Notes: generated by a model not told the origin, from the letters alone. A DNA stretch of 64,000 bases from an uncultured Clostridia bacterium (GCA_947303185.1 CAMYXF010000006.1:112784-176783), one strand, 5' to 3'. Positions 16,778 through 26,490 are shown, counted from the stretch's first letter. Numbers and translations are program-made.

Positions 16778-18517
16778 TTACTTCATCGGTCTGCCGAAGA
16801 TAAGAACGAGTCTGTCTTCCTTCTGGTTGAAAGTAGAAGCACCCAATGAACCGAGTGACTGAGCCTCAGAGCTGCCACCCATGGAAGACATAAGCTTTCC
16901 GCCGTCATCGTCTACTACGGAGATCAGTGTCCAGCCGTCAGCAGACTTCTTCTTGAGGAGCTTAGAGAGGGCATCAACGTTAACTTCTGCAGACTTGTTG
17001 TGCTCAACTGTCTCAACTGAATACTCCATCGGTCCGCCGGCAGCTCCACCGCCTGCTCTGACCTTCTTCTCCAGCTCTGCAACTGCGTTATCCAATGACG
17101 CAAGTTTCTTCTCAAGCTCTGCCTTCTCCATCTCTTTCTCCTTGATCTTTTCTTCTAATTCTGTGATCTGATCGAGCATCTTGCCCTTCTCACTCTCGCT
17201 TAATGCAGCCTGCTTAAGGAATACCGACTGCTTCTCGGCATTAAGTACGATCTCCTGTGCAGCAGCTTCTGCAAGAACAGTAGCGTTCTTGGAATCTGCG
17301 ATGATCTCTTTAGCTTCCTTAAGTTCAGCCTGGAGGCCCTTGATCTGATCCTGGATCTCGATTGACTGCTTCTGATAATCGTCGAATTCTTTCTCAGCCT
17401 GATTCTTCTTCTTCTCAGAATCTTCAAGCTCTTTTCTTGCTTCCTTGAGAGTCTCGTCAAGATCCTTGCGTCTCTGGTCAGCATCCTTCTGGAAGCTGTC
17501 GATTTCAGCATGGAGTTCGTCACGCTTAGCAAGTGCTGCTTCAGCTTCAGTCATAACGATCTTGGCCTTCTCGGTCATCTCGTCGAGTTCTGCCTGAGCC
17601 TGCTTGTTGCGCTCCTCGAGCTGAACGATGATCTGGTCTCTTTCAGCCTGAGCTTCCGCAATAAGCTTCTCCTTCTCGGCATTGGCGATATCTCTGTCAC
17701 GCTCTGCGTCAGCCTTCATCTTGAGGGCTTCTGCTGCCTGCTTTTCTGAAAGCTTCTTATGTTCTTCTTCGAGCTTTGACTTTTCTTTCTCGAAATCGTC
17801 TTCGAGTCTTGCCTTTTCCTTCTCGAAATCTTCGCTGAGCTTAGTGAGCTTAGCCTCTGCAGCCTTGATCTCCTTTTCCTTCTCAGCCTTGATCTTGTCG
17901 GCATTGTCCATCATAGCCTGGACTTCTTTTGCCTGTGCGATCAATTCGTCTCTCTTGGCAAGAGCTTCGCCGTATTCCTTTTCAACCTGTGCTGCGAGCT
18001 GTTCAGTCTGCTTCTGGGTCTCTTCGTAAATCTTCTCCTGCTCGATCTTTGCAGCAGCGATGAGGTCATCGTGCTCCTTCTGAGACTTCTTCTTGGCTTC
18101 TGCCATCATCTCGTTAGCTTCTTTGCGGAGCGCATCTCTCTTATCACGTGCTTCGATAACTTCGTCACGGATAGTATCTACGGATTTCTCCAATGCTTCC
18201 TGCTCAGCAAGCTTCTTCTTCTGGAATGTTGTAAATTCCTTGTCGAGCTTTGCCTTCTCGGTCTCGAACTGCTCTTCCATAGCAGCATAGTCACGCTTAA
18301 GCTTCTCTAACGCCTCGAGGATTCTCTTCTCTTCTTCGGAACGCTTTGCTTCTGCACGGGCTATATTATCCTGCTGCTTCTGCTCAAGGATTCTCTTCGC
18401 TTCGGCTGCTGCCTCATCGTTGTTTCCCTGGGAAGCTTTTTGGAAATCGTATTTGCACATTGAGCAGCGGGCAACATTGTCACCCATCATTACGCCGCAA
18501 ACCGGACATCTCTTCAT
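16778..18517 (-). CDS. Zinc-ribbon / long coiled-coil protein with DUF4177-like end
   Basis: 579 residues. The N-terminus has a CxxC...CxxC zinc ribbon (CPVCGVMMG and CSMCKYDF). Residues about 30-470 are one very long Lys/Glu/Ala-rich coiled coil of heptad-like composition with few helix breakers. A short Gly-rich hinge (GGGAAGGPM) leads to a compact C-terminal domain of about 85 residues (YSVETVEHNKSAEVNV, DGWTLISVVDDDGG, RLVLIFGRP) resembling DUF4177. No membrane segment or signal peptide, so it is cytoplasmic. Function is unknown; a scaffold or large-assembly role fits the shape. It has its own terminator and is probably monocistronic. Confidence 0.8.
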   Translation of the reverse strand: MKRCPVCGVMMGDNVARCSMCKYDFQKASQGNNDEAAAEAKRILEQKQQDNIARAEAKRSEEEKRILEALEKLKRDYAAMEEQFETEKAKLDKEFTTFQKKKLAEQEALEKSVDTIRDEVIEARDKRDALRKEANEMMAEAKKKSQKEHDDLIAAAKIEQEKIYEETQKQTEQLAAQVEKEYGEALAKRDELIAQAKEVQAMMDNADKIKAEKEKEIKAAEAKLTKLSEDFEKEKARLEDDFEKEKSKLEEEHKKLSEKQAAEALKMKADAERDRDIANAEKEKLIAEAQAERDQIIVQLEERNKQAQAELDEMTEKAKIVMTEAEAALAKRDELHAEIDSFQKDADQRRKDLDETLKEARKELEDSEKKKNQAEKEFDDYQKQSIEIQDQIKGLQAELKEAKEIIADSKNATVLAEAAAQEIVLNAEKQSVFLKQAALSESEKGKMLDQITELEEKIKEKEMEKAELEKKLASLDNAVAELEKKVRAGGGAAGGPMEYSVETVEHNKSAEVNVDALSKLLKKKSADGWTLISVVDDDGGKLMSSMGGSSEAQSLGSLGASTFNQKEDRLVLIFGRPMK

Positions 18518-18749
18518 AACTTGGTTCTCCTAAAAAGCGCGCGACACTGGTCGCACGCAAAGATTATATGCGCCTATTATATACCAGGGCGTGTTAAATT
18601 ATTTACTTTTCTTAAGGGAATTTTATAAATTTTTAGTTAACTTTAAATGAGACACAGAGTTCACAAGGGCTTTTTTTGTATGCGTTGTCATATCAAAACA
18701 ACGATATCCCTTCTTTATAATTAGCGTAATTTCTTTAAGGAGGGGTAAA

Positions 18750-20273
18750 ATGCACCGTTTTATCACAAAAGCAGTCGTTACCGCATCTGCGCTCTGCCTG
18801 GCAATCACAGGACTTGCAGGATGCACCAAGAAGCCCGACGAAGCTAACAACAATGCCGTTGTCGGAATCACACAGGAACCGGGTATCTTCGATCCGCACA
18901 CTGTAGTAGCCGCAGGCGACAAAGAGATCCTCTTCAACGTTTACGAGGGCCTTTTCAAGTACGATTACGAAGGCAATCTCAACCCTTGTCTTGCAACAGA
19001 CGTAGAGATTTCCGCAGATGCATCTGTATACACATTCACGATCAGAGAAGGCGTTAAGTTCCACGACGGTTCTGATCTTGACGCAGGAGACGTAGTTTAT
19101 TCCCTCAAGCGCGCAGCAGGCCTTCTTGATACACAGGATGGCACAGCTCTCGTAAGCGAGCTCGATCCCGTCAAGGACGTTACGATCGCTGCTGACGGCC
19201 GTGTTGAGGTTACTCTTGAATCACCCAGCACAGAGCTTATGTGCTACTTCACTACAGGAATCATCCCTGAAGGTTACGACAACTGCCAGGCAGCTCCCGT
19301 AGGAACAGGCCCCTTCAAGTTTGAGTCTTATACTCCCGGCCAGAGCGTTATCCTCGTTAAGAACGAGAACTACTGGCAGAAGGGTCTTCCTTACCTTGAT
19401 AAGGTAACTTTCAAGGTTTGCGCAGACATGGATGCAGGCCTTACAGAGCTTGCAGCAGGAAGCATCGACATCTTCCCTTACCTCACACCTGACCGCGTAA
19501 GCCAGCTTGATTCAGCTAAGTTCAACGTTCTTTCCAACGGTTCAAACATGGTCCAGGTTTTCGCGCTCAACAACGCAGTAGAGCCTCTCAACGACCTCAG
19601 AGTACGTCAGGCTATCAACTACGCCGTAAACAGAAAAGACATCATCTCCGTAACAATGGACGGCACCAGCGTAGAGCTCGCAACAGCAATGAGCCCTGCA
19701 ATGGGAAGCTACTACGATACTTCACTTGACGGAACTTTCGACCAGGATCTCGAAAAGGCTAAGTCACTCATGGCTGAAGCAGGCTATGAGAACGGCTTTG
19801 ACATCACATGCACAGTTCCTTCAAACTACCTGATCCACGTTAATACAGCAGTTGAGCTCGCTTCCGAACTCAAGGCAATCGGCATCAATCTTGAGATCAA
19901 GCAGGTAGACTGGGGAACATGGCTTGAAGAGGTTTATAAGGGACGTCAGTACGAGACAACAGTCATCGCTCTCACAAGCTCTTATGCGCCTTACGACGTT
20001 CTTGAGCGTTACCAGTCAACATCTGACGGCAACTTCATCAACTACTCCAACAGCGAAGTTGATAAGCTCATGGCTCAGATCCCTCTTACAGCTGACGACG
20101 CAGAGAGAACAGCGCTTTACCACCAGGTACTTGGCCTTCTCACAGCTGATGCATGCTCCGTTTACCTTCAGGATCCCACAACGATTACTGCGGTATCAAC
20201 AAGACTTGAAGGCTATCACGTATATCCGATGTATGTTCAGGATATGTCACAGGTTAAACTTGCAGGCAACTGA
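18750..20273 (+). CDS. ABC transporter substrate-binding lipoprotein, oligopeptide/nickel (SBP_bac_5) type
   Basis: 507 residues. The lipoprotein signal peptide ends in LAGC (Cys25), so the protein is lipid-anchored outside the membrane. The mature part is a family 5 binding protein: GIFDPHTVVAAGDKEILFNVYEGL, TFTIREGVKFHDGS and VGTGPFKFESY are typical of DppA/OppA-like proteins. The likely ligands are peptides, though family 5 also includes nickel and sugar binders. AAGGAGG precedes the ATG. It is followed by a terminator and then by the matching permease and ATPase genes, so the binding protein may be made in excess. Confidence 0.92.
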   Translation: MHRFITKAVVTASALCLAITGLAGCTKKPDEANNNAVVGITQEPGIFDPHTVVAAGDKEILFNVYEGLFKYDYEGNLNPCLATDVEISADASVYTFTIREGVKFHDGSDLDAGDVVYSLKRAAGLLDTQDGTALVSELDPVKDVTIAADGRVEVTLESPSTELMCYFTTGIIPEGYDNCQAAPVGTGPFKFESYTPGQSVILVKNENYWQKGLPYLDKVTFKVCADMDAGLTELAAGSIDIFPYLTPDRVSQLDSAKFNVLSNGSNMVQVFALNNAVEPLNDLRVRQAINYAVNRKDIISVTMDGTSVELATAMSPAMGSYYDTSLDGTFDQDLEKAKSLMAEAGYENGFDITCTVPSNYLIHVNTAVELASELKAIGINLEIKQVDWGTWLEEVYKGRQYETTVIALTSSYAPYDVLERYQSTSDGNFINYSNSEVDKLMAQIPLTADDAERTALYHQVLGLLTADACSVYLQDPTTITAVSTRLEGYHVYPMYVQDMSQVKLAGN

Positions 20274-20295
20274 TAAGAACCAGGGTTAAATATTT

Positions 20296-20336
20296 AAAGG
20301 CTGTCTCAATCTTATGAGGCAGCCTTTATTCTTTTT
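20296..20336 (+). terminator. Intrinsic terminator or attenuator after the binding-protein gene
   Basis: AAAGGCTGTCTCA and TGAGGCAGCCTTT form a long stem with a short loop (one mismatch), followed by ATTCTTTTT. Position between the binding protein and the permeases suggests partial termination that sets subunit ratios. Confidence 0.8.
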
Positions 20337-20404
20337 GCATTAAGTGGAAAAGCATTTATAATAAACTTCTATTTATAGTTTTTGAGATTGGGGAGAATGA
20401 GGTT

Positions 20405-21358
20405 TTGAAGAGCAAAGCCAGATATTTTATCGGTAAATTCATTGAACTCATACTGACACTTTTCGTAGTGTCACTGCTCGTTTTTGCTGCCTTCTCGATC
20501 ATTCCGGGCGATGCCGCAAGAATCATGCTCGGCCCCAATGCTTCCGAAGCTCAGGTTAACCTCCTCCGCGCGCAGATGGGCCTTGATAAACCCCTTATCG
20601 CAAGGTACGGTTCATGGCTTTTGGGCATCATCACATTCAATCCCGGAACGTCCTATGCATTCAACATGAGCGTATCAGAGCTCATCGGCCAGAGGCTTCC
20701 CGTAACTGTCGGAATGAGCGCGATCGCCATGCTCATGGTAATCGTTATCTCTTACCCTCTTGCGGTCGTAAGTGCCCGTAAACCGGGCCGTCTGGGCGAC
20801 CAGATATGCTCCGTTATCGGCCATATCCTTTTCGCGATTCCGCCTTATGCAGCATCGCTTCTGCTCATCCTTCTGGCAGGCTCCGTCTTCTCGCTCATCA
20901 CGGTAGGAAACTACGTAAGTCCCTCCGACGACTTCATCGGATATGTGGGCTGTCTCCTGCTGCCTTCTTTTGCCATCGCACTCCCGAAGATCGCGATGAG
21001 CTTTAAGTTCCTGAGATCTTCCATAATCGAGCAGCGTACATCAGACTATGTGCGCACATCAAAGAGCCACGGCCTTTCAGACCTTAAGATCCTCGTGCGC
21101 CATGTGCTCCCTAATTCAAACGTCTCATCGATCACGATTATCTCAATCATCCTCTCAGACATTCTGGGCGGAAGCCTCATAGTAGAACAGGTCTTCAATC
21201 TTCCCGGATTGGGACGTCTGCTACTTATGGCGATTGACCGCCGTGATTTCCCGCTTTTGTCAGGAATAGTCTTCTACCTGGCATTCATAACAGTCATCCT
21301 TTACTTCCTTTCCGACATCGCTGCAAGCCTTGCCGATCCGAGGATCAGGTTGAAGTAA
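20405..21358 (+). CDS. ABC transporter permease, DppB/OppB type
   Basis: 317 residues with about six membrane helices. The N-terminal helix leads to FSIIPGDAARIMLGPNASE, the usual DppB motif. The EAA loop is near RTSKSHGLSDLKILVRHVLPN, and the sequence ends SDIAASLADPRIRLK, typical of the family. The start is TTG at 20405 with GGGGAG about 9 bases upstream. A nearby ATG at 20398 reads only three codons before a stop, so it is not the start. It is paired with the next permease gene in one transporter. Confidence 0.92.
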   Translation: MKSKARYFIGKFIELILTLFVVSLLVFAAFSIIPGDAARIMLGPNASEAQVNLLRAQMGLDKPLIARYGSWLLGIITFNPGTSYAFNMSVSELIGQRLPVTVGMSAIAMLMVIVISYPLAVVSARKPGRLGDQICSVIGHILFAIPPYAASLLLILLAGSVFSLITVGNYVSPSDDFIGYVGCLLLPSFAIALPKIAMSFKFLRSSIIEQRTSDYVRTSKSHGLSDLKILVRHVLPNSNVSSITIISIILSDILGGSLIVEQVFNLPGLGRLLLMAIDRRDFPLLSGIVFYLAFITVILYFLSDIAASLADPRIRLK

Positions 21359-21371
21359 GGAGGTTATGCAT

Positions 21372-22214
21372 ATGTCTCGGGCAGTAAAAAACAAGGCAAA
21401 CAGATCACCTGAAGCATCCGCTTTTTACACAGCGGGTCTCATTCTTCTGGGCATTGTCGTAATCTCATTCATAATCTCGCTGTTCTGGACTCCTTACGAG
21501 CCGGACGCAACAAGCGCTGCTTCAAAGCTCATGGCACCCTGCCTTGAGCATCCTTTCGGAACTGACAATCTCGGAAGAGACGTGCTCTCCAGAGTTATGT
21601 CCGCATCCAAATACACAATATTCATATCCGCCGCAGGCGTTACAATAGCGCTTATTCTCGGCACCGTTGCCGGCATACCGGCAGGCTATTTGGGAGGCAT
21701 CACCGACAGGGGAATAATGCTTCTGGGCAACAGCATCATGTGCTTCCCCGGCATCCTTCTGGCACTTGTCGCAGTAGCTGTTTTCGGACCTTCCGTCACA
21801 AACGTAATCTGGGCTCTGGGACTTGTTTTCGCGCCCACATTTGCGAGAGTCTGCAGAGTCGGGACAATGGAAATAAAAGAATTGGACTATATAACGCACG
21901 CACGCGTAATGGGCATAAAACCTGCCCGCATCATGACGTTCCACATCTTCCCGAACCTTGTGGGACAGCTCCTTCCGGCAACTGTCATTGGCCTTGCCAA
22001 CATGACGCTTTTCGAGTCCGGCATGAGCTATCTGGGCTTGGGCGTACAGCCGCCTGAAGCATCCTACGGAAAGATGCTCTCTGAAGCGCAGGCATATGTC
22101 CGCGTGGCTCCCTGGCTTGTCATCTTCCCCGCGCTCATGCTGATTTTCTATATTCTCGGCCTCTACTTCGTATCTGAGGGACTCCGCGTCAGCCTCTCGA
22201 AAGGAGGCAAGTGA
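21372..22214 (+). CDS. ABC transporter permease, DppC/OppC type
   Basis: 280 residues with about six membrane helices. HPFGTDNLGRDVLSRVM is the DppC signature and ARVMGIKPARIMTFHIFPN is the EAA loop contacting the ATPase. An in-frame ATG six bases earlier (21366) is only 2 bases from the AAGGAGG site at 21357-21363, whereas the ATG at 21372 has the ideal 8-base spacing, so I chose 21372. The ribosome binding site overlaps the stop of the previous gene, indicating one operon. Confidence 0.92.
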   Translation: MSRAVKNKANRSPEASAFYTAGLILLGIVVISFIISLFWTPYEPDATSAASKLMAPCLEHPFGTDNLGRDVLSRVMSASKYTIFISAAGVTIALILGTVAGIPAGYLGGITDRGIMLLGNSIMCFPGILLALVAVAVFGPSVTNVIWALGLVFAPTFARVCRVGTMEIKELDYITHARVMGIKPARIMTFHIFPNLVGQLLPATVIGLANMTLFESGMSYLGLGVQPPEASYGKMLSEAQAYVRVAPWLVIFPALMLIFYILGLYFVSEGLRVSLSKGGK

Positions 22215-23842
22215 TGCCGCGTCATATACATATCGTCAAAGTACATCACCTGACTCTCTCTTTCCCGACGCGCAAGGATCCCAATCCGAAGCCCATCCTG
22301 GATGATGTCGACTTCGGCATCAGAGACGGCGAGATCTTGGGCCTCATCGGCAACTCCGGCTGCGGAAAAACCATGACTTCACTTGCGATCGCAGGTCTTC
22401 TTCCCGAAGCTGCATCCATTACTTCCGGCTCTATCAAGTTCGCCGGAGAGGATCTTCTCGGCATGAATCCCAAGGCAAGACGCGCGATGCTCGGCAAAGA
22501 CATCGGCATGATCTTCCAGGAACCTTCAACGGCATTAGATCCTCTCATGACATGCGGAAAGCAGTTGGAAGAGGTCCTTACGGCACATAAAGACACGGCC
22601 ATGACGCCCGAACAGCGCCATAAGGCCATCGTCGAAATGCTTGAGACAGTAGGCTTTGCGAACGCCGAAGAGATCTGCGGACGTTATCCCCACCAGCTTT
22701 CAGGCGGCCAGCGTCAAAGAGTCCTCATCGCAGGAGCGGCGCTCCTCAAACCGCGCCTTCTCATCTGCGACGAACCGACTTCATCGCTCGATACGGTAAC
22801 AACGGTATCAATACTGGCGCTCCTCAAAGACCTGTGCCACAAGCTTCACATGACGATCCTTTTCATCTCACATGACCTGTCGGCCGTAAGAGGTTTCTGC
22901 GACCGCGTCATGGTAATGAAAGACGGCAGGATAATCGACAAGGATACCGCTTCAGATATCCTGAACAACCCTAAAAACACATACACGGCAGAGCTCCTCA
23001 CCAACGCCAGACTCGACACGAGACTGCTCGGTTTTGAGCCTGCAAGAGTTGACTATTCAAAGAGTCCCGTCCTCACGGCAAAAGACATAACCGCAGGCTA
23101 CGGCAGATCTTTATTTGAGCGCGCGAAAAACAAATCCGCCGACAACAACATTCTTCACGATGTATCGTTCGAAGTATTCCCTAACGAGATACTGGGTCTC
23201 ATCGGCGGTTCCGGCAGCGGCAAAACGACTCTCATCAGATCGCTCCTCGGCCTCCTGCCCCATTCAGGCACGGTCAACATAAAGAGCACAAGCGTCGGCG
23301 CCATCTTCCAGGATCCCGTATCCTGCCTGAATCCCGCCCACACGATCAAGTGGCACATGGAAGAAGCTTTGAGAGCTTCCGGCAAAGCGAAAACAGTATC
23401 CGGCACCGGCTCCAGAGCCGAAAGAAAAGCCAGGACGCTCGCAAGAATTACCGCCGTTCTTGAAGAATGCGGTCTTGGTGAGAAGTATCTCATGCGCCAC
23501 CCGAAAGAACTCTCGGGCGGTCAGCGCCAGCGTGTCGCAATCGCAATGTGTCTTATCCAGGAACCGGCTCTCATTATTGCCGACGAGCCGTTCTCCTCTT
23601 TGGATGCAAGCTCATCAGCCGAACTCTTAAAGCTCATGACGGACATCAACAGGGAACGCAGCACCGCATTCCTTCTCATCACTCACAATATCCACATCGT
23701 AAGGCAGATCTGCCCCCGCGTCATCGTAATGGACAGCGGAAAGATATGTGAAGAAGGAATCACCACAGAAGTCCTGACTGCTCCCAAATCCGAATGCGCG
23801 GCTGCACTTCTTGAAGCAGAGAGCCAGATCCACGGCATCTGA
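22214..23842 (+). CDS. Fused double ATP-binding subunit of peptide-type ABC importer (DppD-DppF fusion)
   Basis: 542 residues containing two complete ABC ATPase domains. The first has GNSGCGKT (Walker A), LSGGQRQRV (signature) and LLICDEPTSSLD (Walker B). The second has GGSGSGKT, LSGGQRQRVAIA and LIIADEPFSSLD. In most bacteria these are two genes (dppD and dppF); here one polypeptide supplies both. The start ATG at 22214 overlaps the previous stop (TGATG) and AAGGAGG lies 6 bases upstream; a GTG at 22211 is an alternative. Between domains is a linker of about 40 residues near 270-310. It energises the permease pair encoded just upstream. Confidence 0.93.
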   Translation: MPRHIHIVKVHHLTLSFPTRKDPNPKPILDDVDFGIRDGEILGLIGNSGCGKTMTSLAIAGLLPEAASITSGSIKFAGEDLLGMNPKARRAMLGKDIGMIFQEPSTALDPLMTCGKQLEEVLTAHKDTAMTPEQRHKAIVEMLETVGFANAEEICGRYPHQLSGGQRQRVLIAGAALLKPRLLICDEPTSSLDTVTTVSILALLKDLCHKLHMTILFISHDLSAVRGFCDRVMVMKDGRIIDKDTASDILNNPKNTYTAELLTNARLDTRLLGFEPARVDYSKSPVLTAKDITAGYGRSLFERAKNKSADNNILHDVSFEVFPNEILGLIGGSGSGKTTLIRSLLGLLPHSGTVNIKSTSVGAIFQDPVSCLNPAHTIKWHMEEALRASGKAKTVSGTGSRAERKARTLARITAVLEECGLGEKYLMRHPKELSGGQRQRVAIAMCLIQEPALIIADEPFSSLDASSSAELLKLMTDINRERSTAFLLITHNIHIVRQICPRVIVMDSGKICEEGITTEVLTAPKSECAAALLEAESQIHGI

Positions 23843-23859
23843 TTTATCCTTTTATCTCC

Positions 23860-23891
23860 AAAAGCAAGAAAGGCTGCTCCGAAGAGCAGCC
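23860..23891 (-). terminator. Hairpin terminator between convergent genes
   Basis: GGCTGCTC-CGAA-GAGCAGCC is a perfect 8-bp stem-loop. On the minus strand it is followed by TTTCTTGCTTTT, so it best serves the pilin-like gene. It could also weakly terminate the ABC operon. Confidence 0.6.
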
Positions 23892-23985
23892 CATCTCAAG
23901 GGTGATCTATATAAAGTGATGTCACTTTATTGCTGTAATAAATCTACCTTTTCCTTTCACCCGATAATTGTATTTCGTTAAATAA

Positions 23986-24972
23986 TTAGCTTAAAGTAAT
24001 TCCATAGTTATCATTAAGCCATTTCTTACCAGAATCATTGAGTTTAAATTCTTGATTCTGATAATTTGCACCTTCTAAACCATTATTTACAAATATGTAT
24101 GCTCCATGAGAACCATCGACTGTTGCATAGTAATCATTACCACGCTTTTCAATAGTGATCCATATCTGTCCCTCATTACAACCATCAAGGCTAGTCATTT
24201 TAATTGTCTGAGTATTACCAGATACAGTAACTTCATTTACTTTAGCTGTACCATTAGAACCTGTTGCTGCATAAGTTACAAAACCAGTAGATCCGCCACC
24301 GCTGGAACCGCCGCTGGAACCGCCGCTGGAACCACCACTGGATCCGCCACTAGATCCGCCACTAGATCCGCCACTGGATCCGCCGCTAGAACCACCGCTG
24401 CTGGAACCGCCCTGCTTCTCTTTCAGATACTGTTCTTCGCTCTTACCATCATGTAATTTAGGATCATAGACAGGCGTAATATCAGTGCTGCCGTCTTTAC
24501 AACCCTTTTCGATTTCTTCCTTTGTATAACCCAAAGCAATGTAATTGTTGTAGTTGCTCAACCAAAGCTTGTAATCTTCAGGAGTCTGGAAACCACGATG
24601 CTCAGGGATTGTAGGATCCCACTCAGCTACGATGTGCCAGCCGTCTTCATGGTATTCGAATGTAATCTCACCATCAGTCCAGCCTTCTGCCAGCATCTGC
24701 TCTTTCATCTTCTTAGCCTGGTTTTCAGGAGTATAGTTCGGGATCGGATCCCAATAAACCATGTCCTTACCATAGCTGTCGACCTGATTTCTTGCGTAAG
24801 CTTCGAAATTTTCACCGTTGTTGACGGCTAATTGTTCCTGAGCTTCGCTTGCCCTGTTTACAGTAGCTGCAACACCCAGGAAAGCGCCCGCAGAAAGAAT
24901 AACAATAATCGCTACTACGATTACGATCTCAAGAAGCGTAAAGCCTCTTCTTCCATTTCTCATTTTTTTCAT
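23986..24972 (-). CDS. Type IV pilin-like / pseudopilin protein with GGSS repeat linker
   Basis: 328 residues from the chosen start. The N-terminus is a class III prepilin signal: a basic leader, then RRGFTLLEIVIVVAIIVIL, with cleavage expected after Gly and the conserved Glu at +5 of the mature protein. A helical stalk region follows, then a negatively charged globular part (about 60-185), a run of roughly eight GGSS units (about 190-225), and a small C-terminal domain (GNTQTIKMTSLDGCNEGQ). The upstream in-frame ATG at 24996 is rejected because CTCCCTT (AAGGGAG on this strand) lies 10 bases before the ATG at 24972. No pilin assembly genes are nearby. Confidence 0.85.
   Translation of the reverse strand: MKKMRNGRRGFTLLEIVIVVAIIVILSAGAFLGVAATVNRASEAQEQLAVNNGENFEAYARNQVDSYGKDMVYWDPIPNYTPENQAKKMKEQMLAEGWTDGEITFEYHEDGWHIVAEWDPTIPEHRGFQTPEDYKLWLSNYNNYIALGYTKEEIEKGCKDGSTDITPVYDPKLHDGKSEEQYLKEKQGGSSSGGSSGGSSGGSSGGSSGGSSGGSSGGSSGGSSGGGSTGFVTYAATGSNGTAKVNEVTVSGNTQTIKMTSLDGCNEGQIWITIEKRGNDYYATVDGSHGAYIFVNNGLEGANYQNQEFKLNDSGKKWLNDNYGITLS
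24291..24411. repeat. 12-bp tandem repeat coding GGSS units
   Basis: Within the pilin-like gene, a 12-base unit close to GGCGGTTCCAGC on the coding strand is repeated about eight to nine times with minor third-base changes, coding Gly-Gly-Ser-Ser. The units stay in frame, so slippage would lengthen or shorten the linker four residues at a time. Confidence 0.85.
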
Positions 24973-25101
24973 ATAGATCACACTCCCTTGTATCAACTTA
25001 CGTTTCTACTGATATGTAGATTATAATTGAACGGTTTTTGACAATTCAATCACCAAGACATTGAATTTTTAAGCATGTTTTTAACAATATGTAACAAAGA
25101 A

Positions 25102-26490
25102 TTAAATTGGGCGTTCCAAAAGCAGTTTTTTCGCCTCAGTTGTCAAAGAATCTTTGGTGTTGACGCATTTTCCCTCTATATAACGGTTAAAGATCTCTTC
25201 CAGAATTTCTCCGATAACGGGGCCTTCTTTAACACCTAAGGAGATAATGTCCCTGCCGTCGATTGCCAGATCTTTTAAGCTGAATACCGCGCCTGAAGCC
25301 TTCAGTTCTTCAGATATTACGTTCAGTTCCTCAAGACGCCTGATGCGGTTCTGACCAAGAGGTGAATGCGCGAGAATATCGGCTCTTTGAAGAACCTTAA
25401 GCTTATTCAGGATCTCTTCATGATACATGCTCATGAACTTGTGGACCTGAATCCTGTCGGGATATATATATGTATCATGAAGTCTTACAAGTAAACTTAC
25501 ATTAGTAATAAACTGCTTCGGACACTTCAGTTCATTAAGGACTCTGAGAGCGATCTCTTCGCTGACTCTGGGGTGGCCTTTCATGTGGCCGACGCCGTTT
25601 TCATCGAATCTGAAGCATGCGGGTTTTCCCAGATCGTGGAAAAGCGCAGCCATCGCAAGTTCAGAGTCGCGGCCTTCACCTTCCACATAAGGAATATGTC
25701 CCAGCACATCAAGCGTGTGCTCAAGAACATCCCTGTCATGGTATTTCGAATGCTGTTCAAATCCTTTGCATTCGCCTATCTCAGGAACGATCACGCTCAA
25801 TACATTGCATCCTGTCCTGATCGCCTGAGGAGCGTACTTCCCACACACAATTCCAATAAGTTCAGTAGCGATGCGCTCGCCTGATATCTTCTCCAATTCA
25901 TCGGCATGAGTCTCCATGGCGCGGAGCGTTTCAGGTTCTATCTCAAAACCGAGTCTGGAGCTGAACCTTATTGCCCTGAGGATCCTCAATGCATCTTCAC
26001 GGAAACGCTCGTCAGGATTGCCGACCGCACGGATGAGGTGCTTTTTACAGTCTTCCTGTCCGCCTTCCGGATCGTAGATCTTCCCTTCGGAATCCATGTA
26101 CATCGCATTGATCGTGAAATCCCTGCGCCTTACGTCTTCTTCGATCGAGGTCTTGAAAACGACTTCGTCAGGCCTTCTCATGTCGGAGTAAGAACCGTCT
26201 TCCCTGAATGTCGTAACCTCGACGTCTCCTCCGGAAGTAACGGCCGTAACAGTGCCGTGTTTGGCGGCATTGTCGTAGTAGTTTATTCCGGCCTTCCCGA
26301 AAACGCTTATGGTCTCATCAGGCTTTGCGGATGTAGCTACGTCGTAGTCGTGGGGAGTCTTTCCTAAAACGATATCGCGCACGGCACCGCCGGCCACGTA
26401 TGCTTTATGACCGGAAGATTCAATCAGTTTGAGTATCTCGGATACATATGGCGGAATCCTTTTCGCCGTAGAGGAATCGTTGTTTGACAT
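25102..26490 (-). CDS. cca: CCA tRNA nucleotidyltransferase with HD domain
   Basis: 462 residues. The class II nucleotidyltransferase head has YVAGGAVRDIVLGKTPHDYDVATS with the catalytic DxD-type carboxylates, followed by RRRDFTINAMYMD and the nucleotide-selecting region. The C-terminal part carries an HD phosphohydrolase domain (ALFHDLGKPACF). It adds or repairs the 3' CCA end of tRNAs. No Shine-Dalgarno is seen before the ATG; instead TATAAT ends only about 7 bases upstream, so the transcript may be leaderless. Confidence 0.92.
   Translation of the reverse strand: MSNNDSSTAKRIPPYVSEILKLIESSGHKAYVAGGAVRDIVLGKTPHDYDVATSAKPDETISVFGKAGINYYDNAAKHGTVTAVTSGGDVEVTTFREDGSYSDMRRPDEVVFKTSIEEDVRRRDFTINAMYMDSEGKIYDPEGGQEDCKKHLIRAVGNPDERFREDALRILRAIRFSSRLGFEIEPETLRAMETHADELEKISGERIATELIGIVCGKYAPQAIRTGCNVLSVIVPEIGECKGFEQHSKYHDRDVLEHTLDVLGHIPYVEGEGRDSELAMAALFHDLGKPACFRFDENGVGHMKGHPRVSEEIALRVLNELKCPKQFITNVSLLVRLHDTYIYPDRIQVHKFMSMYHEEILNKLKVLQRADILAHSPLGQNRIRRLEELNVISEELKASGAVFSLKDLAIDGRDIISLGVKEGPVIGEILEEIFNRYIEGKCVNTKDSLTTEAKKLLLERPI

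Noticed and set aside
17682..18029. Ser/Phe-rich plus-strand ORF
   Set aside because: Antisense shadow of the coiled-coil gene.
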